Below, piece after piece: positions 45,050 to 52,649 of a stretch of DNA of 64,000 nucleotides (position 1 is its first letter; each line of letters opens with the position of its first letter). The DNA is from PALSA-1006 sp963733265 (GTDB taxonomy: Bacteria; Pseudomonadota; Gammaproteobacteria; Burkholderiales; Gallionellaceae). The stretch is taken from contig CAVTCF010000001.1 in NCBI GenBank assembly GCA_963733265.1, forward strand, positions 62,001 through 126,000, in the 5' to 3' direction. The notes under the pieces are model-generated. The model was given only the letters and a program-made list of their open reading frames with translations, was not told the DNA's origin and ran no database searches. The position numbers and the translations under genes are program-made.

Positions 45050-45203
45050 ATAGACTTCTCCTTGTAAAAAAAATAAACTGTAATAACTAATTAAGATCTT
45101 TAGCGGAGCTATTTGCTCTACTGGAGATCATATTATCACAGTTATGAACATTTGCAAGCTATTTTTGCTGATTGCAGACCATATTGATCTACAGGAGGTC
45201 TTT
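45050..45203. promoter_or_regulatory. divergent control region between excisionase-like gene and regulator
   Basis: A 154-bp AT-rich region with an imperfect inverted repeat (GATCTTTAGCGGAGC against GCTCTACTGGAGATC, about 45093 and 45115) that may be the regulator's operator. It lies between two divergent genes, as in lysogeny-type switches. Confidence 0.4.
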
Positions 45204-45425
45204 TTGATTAAATGTCACTTGTCCCGCATGCTAGGGGAACGAAAACTAAAAATTGCTGATTTATCGAGAGATACAGGTATAAACAGAGGAACCGCTACTC
45301 GCCTTTACCATGAGAGTGCAGAAAGAGTGGATATGGAAGTAATAAACTCACTTTGTCAGTATTTCAATTGCACTGTTAGTGATATTTTTGAGTATATTCC
45401 TGATGCAACAAAAACAGAGAATTGA
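45204..45425 (+). CDS. Cro/CI-family small transcriptional regulator
   Basis: The 73-residue protein reads MIKCHLSRMLGERKLKIADL and then SRDTGINRGTATRLYHE, a HTH_26/XRE-type DNA-binding domain. The start is a TTG at 45204, chosen because AGGAGG (45192-45197) lies six bases upstream. An ATG at 45144 lacks a ribosome site. It probably represses the divergent excisionase-integrase pair. Confidence 0.8.
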   Translation: MIKCHLSRMLGERKLKIADLSRDTGINRGTATRLYHESAERVDMEVINSLCQYFNCTVSDIFEYIPDATKTEN

Positions 45426-45656
45426 GGCACGAGAAGCAGTACTCAAATTCATGGATTAAGCGCTCGATTGAAAAATTGCTGGGCACAAAATGGGCACAAT
45501 TTGGGCACGAAATGGGCACGGATAGATTTTTCAGCAAACACAAGAAGGAATTAGCAACTACCAATTTATCTAGACTGGTATGCCAATATTTGGATAATAA
45601 TTATATTTATTATAGTGTTATGTTGTTTTCAGCAAGACAAACAAATCTGTTTGTCT
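45426..45656. other. island right end; tandem GGGCAC motif
   Basis: At 45481-45520 the motif GGGCAC recurs four times with spacers of 6-9 bases (GGGCACAAAAT, GGGCACAATTT, GGGCACGAAAT, GGGCACGG). The evenly spaced direct repeats lie about 140 bp from the tRNA crossover end and could be integrase arm sites. No supported gene: an open frame here runs into the antisense of tRNA-Pro. Confidence 0.45.
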
Positions 45657-45681
45657 TGGTCGGAGTAAGAGGATTCGAACC
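45657..45681. other. right attachment site of the genomic island
   Basis: 25 bp of the tRNA-Pro 3' end are identical to 28865-28889. The island occupies the sequence between. Confidence 0.85.
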
Positions 45682-45733
45682 TCCGGCCCCTGCGTCCCGA
45701 ACGCAGTGCTCTACCAGGCTGAGCTATACTCCG
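45657..45733 (-). tRNA. tRNA-Pro (CGG anticodon)
   Basis: 77 nt with encoded CCA. The acceptor arm CGGAGTA pairs with TACTCCG. The anticodon loop is TTCGGGA with anticodon CGG (plus strand 45697-45699). The T arm is GGTTCGAATCC. The 3' 25 bp are duplicated at 28865, so this gene was the integration target. Confidence 0.95.
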
Positions 45734-45767
45734 ATGAAGGTGAGGCAAATTTTACAAGCCCCGAATT

Positions 45768-46736
45768 TTAGGCTTGCCTTGTTGCGGCGACCCCGGCTAA
45801 TTCTAGCAAAGAACGCTTATATTGAGAATCCGGCACATTCGCTATTTCGGCGCTCGCCAGCTCCGCCTCGCTTCGGGCTTGTTGACGCGTGTATTCCAAT
45901 GCCCCGGTTTGTTGCACGATCTGCAATACCTCGGTAAAACGATTGATATCACCTTGTTCGATGGCAGCACGAATTACCGCAGCTTGTTTGGGTGTGCCGT
46001 GCTGCATGGCGTAGATCAAAGGTAGCGTGGGTTTCCCTTCAGCTAAATCATCACCCAGATTTTTACCGATTTCTTGCGTGTCACCGGAATAGTCGAGCAC
46101 GTCATCCACCAGTTGAAATGCTGTGCCCAAGTGCATGCCATAACGCGCGGCGGCAGCTTCGCTTGCGGCATCCTGTTTGCCGAGAATCGCGCCGAGTCGC
46201 ATTGCAGCTTCAAATAATTTGGCGGTCTTGCGATGGATCACATCCAGATAATTAGCTGCATCAACATCCGCGTTGTTACAGTTGAGCAACTGTAAAACCT
46301 CGCCTTCGGCAATGACGTTAGTTGCATCGGCCAAAGTTTGCATCACGCGCATATCGTTTGCTTCCACCATCATTTGGAAAGCGCGCGAATAGAGGAAGTC
46401 GCCGACCAAAACGCTGGCGGCATTTCCAAACATGGTATTGGCTGTTTCGCGACCACGGCGCAACTCGGATTCGTCAACAACATCGTCGTGCAGGAGGGTA
46501 GCGGTATGAATGAACTCAACAACAGCGGCGAGATCGTAATGCAGCTTGCCCCGATAACCGAATGCCTGCGCGGACAAGATAACCAATGCAGGACGCAAGC
46601 GCTTGCCACCACTACTGATGATGTATTCGCCAACCTGATTGACCAGAACCACATCGGAATGCAAGCGGGAACGAATAACTTGATCCACAGCAGCCATATC
46701 GGCTGCGATTAATTGATTGAGATTTTCTAGAGACAC
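45768..46736 (-). CDS. ispB: octaprenyl-diphosphate synthase
   Basis: This 322-residue all-helical trans-prenyltransferase makes the side chain for ubiquinone. It has the first Asp-rich motif HTATLLHDDVVDESELRRG and the second (LVDDVLDYSGD). Length is normal. It ends 34 bp upstream (in sequence) of tRNA-Pro on the same strand, so it may be transcribed ahead of the tRNA. ubiC and ubiA in the window belong to the same pathway. Confidence 0.94.
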   Translation of the reverse strand: MSLENLNQLIAADMAAVDQVIRSRLHSDVVLVNQVGEYIISSGGKRLRPALVILSAQAFGYRGKLHYDLAAVVEFIHTATLLHDDVVDESELRRGRETANTMFGNAASVLVGDFLYSRAFQMMVEANDMRVMQTLADATNVIAEGEVLQLLNCNNADVDAANYLDVIHRKTAKLFEAAMRLGAILGKQDAASEAAAARYGMHLGTAFQLVDDVLDYSGDTQEIGKNLGDDLAEGKPTLPLIYAMQHGTPKQAAVIRAAIEQGDINRFTEVLQIVQQTGALEYTRQQARSEAELASAEIANVPDSQYKRSLLELAGVAATRQA

Positions 46737-46809
46737 TGCCTATCCAATTTGAAAAACACGGAATCACATTTTCCATGCCCTTTTCGATAATCATATTGTC
46801 TCATAAACC

Positions 46810-46905
46810 CGTCATTCCCGCGAAGGTGAGAATCCAAATATATTACGCGAAGTGGTGTAAATGGATTGCTGATCATCGGATTCTTCCCCGCGAGAGCAAT
46901 ACGAA
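46810..46905. repeat. dRS3/NEMIS-like intergenic repeat
   Basis: CATTCCCGCGAAGGTGAGAAT at 46813-46833 resembles the neisserial dRS3 pattern ATTCCCN8GGGAAT, and an imperfect inverted partner (GGATTCTTCCCCGCGAGAG) lies near 46878-46896. It fills the gap between ispB and the transporter. Confidence 0.5.
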
Positions 46906-46925
46906 TGCTGGGGCACCCTGCGGGC

Positions 46926-48194
46926 TCAACCTGCCTGCATTTTGTTACTGCGCAGGGAATACAGCCCAATTGCCAAGCCCAATAGGCTTAGAGCCTCCAC
47001 GTAATGAACCGGTGCCAATTTGTCCAGAGGTAGCAACAGGCTGACCATTACCGGCGTTAGGCCGCCAAACACTGCATAAGCAACATTATAGGAGAATGAC
47101 AGTCCGGAAAAGCGCACCGCAGCAGGAAAAGCTTTCACTGCCATGCTGGGGACGATGCCAATTACGCCGACAAAAAAACCGCATAGCGCGTACAAAATAT
47201 TGATATTTTCGGGTGCAACAGCCATTTGCTGATAAAACAAAGCTGAAGTCGTCCCCAGACAAAGGCAACCTATTGCCATTATTCGTCCGGCTCCGAATCT
47301 GTCTGACAATGCGCCAAATGCAATACAACCGAAACACAAGCATAGTGTGGCAATGCTATTTGCCTGCAAAGCCGTTGCAGCGGGAATAGAGAAGAGCTTT
47401 TGGACCAGTGTAGGTGTCATCAAAATCATTACCACGATAGCGGCCGATAATAGCCAAGTTAGCAACATCGTCAGTATCACCGCCGGACGATGATCCCGCA
47501 CTACTTTCCTTAGCGGGAGTTCATTTGCAAGTTCTTGATTGGCCTGCATCTCTTTAAATATTGGGGTTTCATGCAACCATTGCCGCAACCACACCGATAT
47601 CAATCCGAATACACCGCCAATAATAAAAGCAACACGCCACCCTTCTGCAAGAACTTCGGCGGGGCTATAGATTTTGTTGATCGACATTGCCACTAATGAA
47701 CCAAGCAAAATTCCGGTGGTCAGACCTGAAGTTAAGACACCGCAAGCGAAACCGATGTGACGTGGAGGAACATGCTCTGAGACAAAAACCCATGCACCGG
47801 GAACTTCACCACCGATGGCGGCACCTTGCAATACGCGCAATGCCAATAACAACAACGGCGCCCAAATGCCGATGCTGGCGTAAGTTGGTAACAGGCCAAT
47901 AGCCAAAGTCGGCAATGACATTAAAAAGATGCTCAACATGAACATACGCTTGCGGCCGAACAAGTCTCCGAAGTGAGCCATCACAATGCCTCCGAGCGGT
48001 CGTGCCAAATAGCCCGCCGCAAAAATGCCAAAAGTCTGCACCTGTCTTAGCCAATCGGGCATGTCAGTCGGAAAGAATAGTTTGCCGATGACTACCGCAA
48101 AAAATACAAAGATAATGAAATCGTAAAACTCCAACGCACCACCCAAGGCGGATAGAACTAAAGTTTTGTAATCCTGGCGGTTGAGAGTACGCAT
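46926..48194 (-). CDS. MFS transporter of the metabolite:H+ symporter (MHS) family
   Basis: This 422-residue protein has twelve hydrophobic segments. Family signatures are GGALEFYDFIIFVFFAVV near the N-terminus, GYLARPLGGIVMAHFGDLFGRKR (loop 2-3), LRVLQGAAIGGEVPGAWVF and LHETPIFKEM in the middle loop. The MHS group includes ProP, KgtP, CitA and ShiA, so the substrate could be a small organic acid or osmolyte; the sequence does not decide. It stands alone between ispB and slyX. Confidence 0.85.
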   Translation of the reverse strand: MRTLNRQDYKTLVLSALGGALEFYDFIIFVFFAVVIGKLFFPTDMPDWLRQVQTFGIFAAGYLARPLGGIVMAHFGDLFGRKRMFMLSIFLMSLPTLAIGLLPTYASIGIWAPLLLLALRVLQGAAIGGEVPGAWVFVSEHVPPRHIGFACGVLTSGLTTGILLGSLVAMSINKIYSPAEVLAEGWRVAFIIGGVFGLISVWLRQWLHETPIFKEMQANQELANELPLRKVVRDHRPAVILTMLLTWLLSAAIVVMILMTPTLVQKLFSIPAATALQANSIATLCLCFGCIAFGALSDRFGAGRIMAIGCLCLGTTSALFYQQMAVAPENINILYALCGFFVGVIGIVPSMAVKAFPAAVRFSGLSFSYNVAYAVFGGLTPVMVSLLLPLDKLAPVHYVEALSLLGLAIGLYSLRSNKMQAG

Positions 48195-48385
48195 AAGTTA
48201 AGACATTAATGAATTTGAACAAGGCGCAGATTTTAAATCATTGCGTTCAGTTCCAAGCAATTGTTTAAGCAGTGACAGAAAACGTTAGGTATTTGCCGGT
48301 AAGTCGATAACAATTGCGACCAGAAATTGGAGTGGCAATCTGATATTCCAAATGAGATTGGGTGGCAAATCGGGCGGCGTGCATG

Positions 48386-48592
48386 CTAATAATGCGGCGG
48401 TCTTTCGTTCACATGCTTATCCTCGCCCCCAGCTTCTTCCAGTGCTTCGATGTGTCTTACCAAAGATTCGCAAATTGCATCAAGCCGGTCCAGCTTTTTT
48501 TGCTGCTGATAGACAGTCTTATTCAACTCCTCAATCAGGTCTTCCTGAAAGGTGATTTTTGTTTCGATGTTTACTAAACGTTCTTCAATCAT
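48386..48592 (-). CDS. slyX: SlyX family protein
   Basis: This 68-residue coiled-coil protein begins MIEERLVNIETKITFQEDLI and ends in NERPPHY, the family's hallmark C-terminus (PPHY). Its function is unknown; it forms trimeric coiled coils in relatives. Confidence 0.88.
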   Translation of the reverse strand: MIEERLVNIETKITFQEDLIEELNKTVYQQQKKLDRLDAICESLVRHIEALEEAGGEDKHVNERPPHY

Positions 48593-48715
48593 GACGCGAT
48601 CCTGAAACTTCGGCGACGGGCCGGGGGATGGTGGTCATTTTAGCGTGGTGACGGAATTCGTGCTTGGGGTGAGTAGCAAGGCGGTTTTTCTCAAAACTTG
48701 GCTACAGCGCCCATT

Positions 48716-48743
48716 TTGTCATCCGCCCGATTAAAGCTATAAT
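48716..48743 (+). promoter_or_regulatory. sigma-70 promoter of hemA
   Basis: TTGTCA at 48716-48721 and TATAAT at 48738-48743 with 16 bp between, 37 bp upstream of the hemA ATG. Confidence 0.7.
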
Positions 48744-48780
48744 CCGCACCCGATTAATTGGCTTCCGAGCTAAGGGTTGT

Positions 48781-50034
48781 ATGCATCTATTTGCTTTTGG
48801 TATTAACCATCAAACCGCGCCGCTTTCAGTGCGTGAGCAAATTGCGTTCAATGTCGATGCGATGGAGTCGGCTTTGCGCGATCTGGTGGGCAATAGCGCG
48901 GTTAAAGAGGCGACGATTCTTTCCACTTGCAATCGAACTGAAGTTTACTGCAGCACCAACGCGCCAACGCAAGTAGTTGATTGGTTGGCCTCATATCATC
49001 AACTGCCGTCGACCAACATTGCTCCGTATATTTATCAATTACCGCAAGAGCAAGCGGTCAAGCACGCGTTCCGTGTGGCGAGCGGGCTGGACTCCATGGT
49101 GCTGGGCGAGCCGCAAATTCTAGGCCAGATGAAACAGGCCGTGCGCCAGGCAGAGCAAGCGGGTACGCTAGGCTTCTTATTGCACAAGTTATTTCAGCGT
49201 ACTTTCTCGGTTGCGAAAGATGTACGCACACAGACCGAGATTGGCGCGAATCTGGTATCAATGGCGGCTGCGGCAGTGAAACTGGCAGAGCGTATATTCC
49301 CCAGCATTGAAGATCAGCGTGTGCTGTTCATCGGCGCGGGTGAAATGATCGAGTTGAATGCCGTTCATTTTGCCGCGCGCAACCCTAAACAAATCACTGT
49401 GGCGAACCGCACGCTGGAGCGGGCGCAAGCGCTGGCGCGCCGTATCGACGGCCACGCCATTACGCTAAATGAATTGCCCGATCAATTGGCGCAATACGAC
49501 ATTATTGTTACCTGCACAGCCAGTCAGTTGCCGATTCTGGGCAAAGGCATGGTTGAACGCGCGCTTAAGGAACGCAAACATCGCCCACTTTTCATCGTTG
49601 ATTTGGCGGTGCCGCGTGATGTTGAAAAAGAAGTGACCCAACTCAGAGATGTGTTTCTATACACAGTGGACGACCTTTCCGAAGTGGTACGCGACGGACT
49701 GGATGCACGTCAGGGTGCAGTGAAAGAAGCCGAGGTTATCATCGATTCCGGCGTGAATGAATTCATTCACTGGATGGAGTCGCGTGAAGTAGTGCCAACA
49801 ATTCGCACGCTGCGCGATCATGCTGAAAGGCAACGCCGCAGCGAGATGGAAAAAGCGCTACGTTTACTGGCAAAAGGCGATTCGCCGGAAAAAGTACTCG
49901 AAGCTTTCGGCAATGCGCTGACCAACAAATTTTTACATGCACCAACACAGACGCTGAATCAGGCACAAGCCAACGAGCGCGAAGCATTACTTGATGCGGT
50001 GCATCGCATCTACCATCTGCATACCACGGAATGA
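48781..50034 (+). CDS. hemA: glutamyl-tRNA reductase
   Basis: This 417-residue NADPH enzyme reduces glutamyl-tRNA to glutamate-1-semialdehyde, the first committed step to heme. The nucleophilic cysteine is Cys50 in STCNRTEVY. The NADPH-binding GAGEMIELNAVHFA and helical dimerisation domain are intact. Products feed HemL at 2.1 kb. It starts the hemA-prfA-prmC group (45 bp to prfA). Confidence 0.96.
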   Translation: MHLFAFGINHQTAPLSVREQIAFNVDAMESALRDLVGNSAVKEATILSTCNRTEVYCSTNAPTQVVDWLASYHQLPSTNIAPYIYQLPQEQAVKHAFRVASGLDSMVLGEPQILGQMKQAVRQAEQAGTLGFLLHKLFQRTFSVAKDVRTQTEIGANLVSMAAAAVKLAERIFPSIEDQRVLFIGAGEMIELNAVHFAARNPKQITVANRTLERAQALARRIDGHAITLNELPDQLAQYDIIVTCTASQLPILGKGMVERALKERKHRPLFIVDLAVPRDVEKEVTQLRDVFLYTVDDLSEVVRDGLDARQGAVKEAEVIIDSGVNEFIHWMESREVVPTIRTLRDHAERQRRSEMEKALRLLAKGDSPEKVLEAFGNALTNKFLHAPTQTLNQAQANEREALLDAVHRIYHLHTTE

Positions 50035-50079
50035 GTTTGGATCGTCATTCCCACCCTTCGGTTTAATGGATAATCAGCA

Positions 50080-51162
50080 ATGAAGCCAAGTATTGCCAGC
50101 AAACTCGCTCAATTAGCCGAGCGTTTGGACGAGGTTACCCGCCTGTTGAGCAGCGAAGATGCAACGCGCGACATGGATATGTTTCGCAAGCTCAGCCGCG
50201 AGCGGAATGAACTAGAGCCGGTAGTGGACTTGTATCACGCGCATAAAGCTTGCGAAGCTGACATCGCCACTGCGCAGGAAATGTCGGCAGATCCTGACAT
50301 GCGCGAATTCGCCGATGCAGAAATTAAAACCGGACGGGAAAAATTAGAGCAGCTCGAAGTCGAGTTGCAAAAGCAATTGCTGCCGAAAGATCCCAACGAC
50401 GAACGTAACGTATTCCTTGAAGTACGCGCGGGGACCGGTGGCGATGAAGCAGCGATATTCGCCGGTGACATCTTCCGCATGTACATGCGTTTTGCCGAAC
50501 GCAAACGCTGGCAAGTCGAGATCATCTCTGAAAGTCTGGGTGAAATGGGCGGCTACAAGGAAGTCATCGCGCGTATCGTGGGGCAAGGCGCGTATTCAGT
50601 TTTGAAATTTGAGTCTGGCGCGCATCGTGTGCAGCGCGTGCCCGCAACCGAAACCCAGGGCCGCATTCATACCTCGGCCTGCACCGTGGCGGTATTGCCC
50701 GAAGCAGACGAAGTGGGAGAGGTAGAGCTAAATCCGGCAGATTTGCGCATCGATACCTTCCGTGCCAGTGGTGCGGGCGGTCAACATATTAACAAAACCG
50801 ACTCCGCCGTGCGTATCACCCACCTACCCACTGGCACTGTTGTGGAATGTCAGGATGGTCGCTCGCAACACCAGAATAAAGCGCAGGCATTGCGAGTGCT
50901 TGCAGCGCGCATCAAAAGCAAACAAGAAAGCGAAGCGCACAATAAACTTGCCGCCGAACGCAAATCACTGGTGGGTAGCGGTGATCGTTCCGAGCGCATC
51001 CGCACCTATAATTTCCCGCAAGGCCGCGTTACCGACCACCGTATTAATCTTACTCTGTACAAGATGGATCACATTATGGATGGTGACATCAATGAACTGA
51101 CCGGTGCGTTAATGGCAGAACATCAGGCTGAACAGCTTTCCGCGCTGGCGGATGAGCATTAA
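50080..51162 (+). CDS. prfA: peptide chain release factor 1
   Basis: This 360-residue factor reads UAA/UAG. The catalytic GGQ is in RASGAGGQHINKTDSAV (about 230). The codon-reading tripeptide region lies before it. It is followed by prmC, whose product methylates the GGQ glutamine. Order hemA-prfA-prmC is widely conserved. Confidence 0.97.
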   Translation: MKPSIASKLAQLAERLDEVTRLLSSEDATRDMDMFRKLSRERNELEPVVDLYHAHKACEADIATAQEMSADPDMREFADAEIKTGREKLEQLEVELQKQLLPKDPNDERNVFLEVRAGTGGDEAAIFAGDIFRMYMRFAERKRWQVEIISESLGEMGGYKEVIARIVGQGAYSVLKFESGAHRVQRVPATETQGRIHTSACTVAVLPEADEVGEVELNPADLRIDTFRASGAGGQHINKTDSAVRITHLPTGTVVECQDGRSQHQNKAQALRVLAARIKSKQESEAHNKLAAERKSLVGSGDRSERIRTYNFPQGRVTDHRINLTLYKMDHIMDGDINELTGALMAEHQAEQLSALADEH

Positions 51163-51190
51163 GTTATTAGTCTAAGCGCCGCGCAGGCTT

Positions 51191-52039
51191 ATGCCCAGAT
51201 CCATACAAACTATTCTGTCCTGCGACTCAACTGCGCTAGAAGAAAAATTGGCGATTGAAGCCGGCTCCGCGCGTATTGAAGTGCAATGTTTGTTGCAAAA
51301 AGTGTTGAGTTCTTCCCGCGCCTATTTAATTGCTCATCCAGAGCGCATATTGAATTTTGAGGAAGAAACGGCATACCAAATCCTGTTGCAACGCCGCTTA
51401 AGCGGAGAACCCATTGCTTATATTCTGGGTGAACGCGAATTCTTCGGCTTGAATTTTATTGTCACTCCGGCCACCTTGATTCCCCGACCAGAAACAGAGT
51501 TAGTGGTTGAGTGGGTACTTGGACGCAGTGAAGGCGCACTTCGAGTCTTGGATATGGGTACTGGCAGCGGGGCAATTGCTTTGGCAATCGCGCATCAGCG
51601 CCGCGCTGCCGAAGTTTGGGCTTGCGATGCATCAACTGAAGCTTTGGCCGTGGCGCGAGAAAATGCGCAACGACTCGGTATTTCCAATGTTAATTTTATT
51701 CAGAGTGATTGGTTTTCGGCTTTTGCGGAGCAGCGCTTCGATATCATCGTCTCTAATCCGCCGTACATCGCCGCCGATGACAATCACTTAACACAAGGGG
51801 ATGTACGCTTTGAACCGCTTACCGCTTTGGCTGCGGGCGCAGACGGTCTTGACGATATCAGGTGCATCATCACGCAAGCGGGCGCTCACCTGCGCAAAAA
51901 GGGCTGGTTATTGCTGGAGCATGGCTATGACCAAGCTGCACGTGTACGTGACTTGCTGCAAGAGTTTGGATTTACAGCAGTGTTTTCCGCGAAAGATTTG
52001 GCGGGGATTGAGCGTTGTAGCGGCGGCCAGCTTGCATAG
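51191..52039 (+). CDS. prmC: release-factor glutamine N5-methyltransferase
   Basis: This 282-residue SAM-dependent enzyme has VLDMGTGSGAIALAIA (SAM binding, about 118-133) and catalytic NPPY in IIVSNPPYIAADD. The N-terminal helical domain recognises release factors. It lies 28 bp after prfA, its substrate. Confidence 0.95.
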   Translation: MPRSIQTILSCDSTALEEKLAIEAGSARIEVQCLLQKVLSSSRAYLIAHPERILNFEEETAYQILLQRRLSGEPIAYILGEREFFGLNFIVTPATLIPRPETELVVEWVLGRSEGALRVLDMGTGSGAIALAIAHQRRAAEVWACDASTEALAVARENAQRLGISNVNFIQSDWFSAFAEQRFDIIVSNPPYIAADDNHLTQGDVRFEPLTALAAGADGLDDIRCIITQAGAHLRKKGWLLLEHGYDQAARVRDLLQEFGFTAVFSAKDLAGIERCSGGQLA

Positions 52040-52113
52040 TAACTATTGAAAGTCGGCCTAGGCGCGGGCCATAGACGTTGTAAAATGCGCCATTCCATTA
52101 AAAGGAGCTCATC

Positions 52114-52500
52114 ATGTCAAACAAAGTTGTCATACACACCCCTGATGCCCCTGCCGCAATTGGCACATACTCACAAGCTGTCCGCGTCGAAAACACTGTT
52201 TACCTTTCGGGTCAGATTGGCCTCGACCCCACCAATATGACGCTGGTCGAAGGTATCGAAGCACAAGTAAACCGAGTGTTCCAAAATCTGCGTGCAGTGG
52301 CCGATGCTGCCGGTGGCAGTCTTGACGATCTGGTGAAAATCAATATTTACCTTACCGACCTTGCGCATTTCGGCAAAGTGAATGAGATCATGGCTACGTA
52401 TTTTCATGAACCCTATCCTGCACGGGCCGCAGTTGGCGTGGCTTCGTTGCCGCGCAATGCACTAGTTGAAGCGGATGGGGTTTTGTTTATTCAAGATTAA
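52114..52500 (+). CDS. ridA: RidA family enamine/imine deaminase
   Basis: This 128-residue trimeric enzyme hydrolyses reactive 2-aminoacrylate-type enamines. It has AAIGTYSQAVRVENTVYLSGQIG, the catalytic Arg region PARAAVGVASLPRNALVE and a C-terminal VLFIQD. AAGGAG precedes the ATG. The family is often found near recG. Confidence 0.93.
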   Translation: MSNKVVIHTPDAPAAIGTYSQAVRVENTVYLSGQIGLDPTNMTLVEGIEAQVNRVFQNLRAVADAAGGSLDDLVKINIYLTDLAHFGKVNEIMATYFHEPYPARAAVGVASLPRNALVEADGVLFIQD

Positions 52501-52518
52501 AGTGCTTCGTCGGACAGC

Positions 52519-52605
52519 CTCACCCCAGCCCTCTGATGAAACAACTAGCCATTCCACTAAGCCAGCAAGCTGGCAAGTGGCTGGTTATCCCGCATGCGGG
52601 GAGAG
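52519..52605. repeat. dispersed intergenic repeat, copy 2
   Basis: Reverse-oriented copy of 1393-1478, about 86 percent identical. It lies in front of recG; an open frame from 52536 through it gives the recG start a false 38-residue extension. Confidence 0.8.
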
Positions 52606-52649
52606 CGCAGCGAGGGCGGCAAAACTGTGGAGTGCAGCGGAGTGAGGGT

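Noticed and set aside
45422..45937. 171-codon plus-strand frame
   Set aside because: It reads antisense through tRNA-Pro (GVRGFEPPAPASRTQ is a well-known artefact) and into ispB antisense.
52536..52649. N-terminal extension of recG
   Set aside because: The 38 codons are part of the dispersed repeat and unlike any RecG; ATG at 52650 is the family start.
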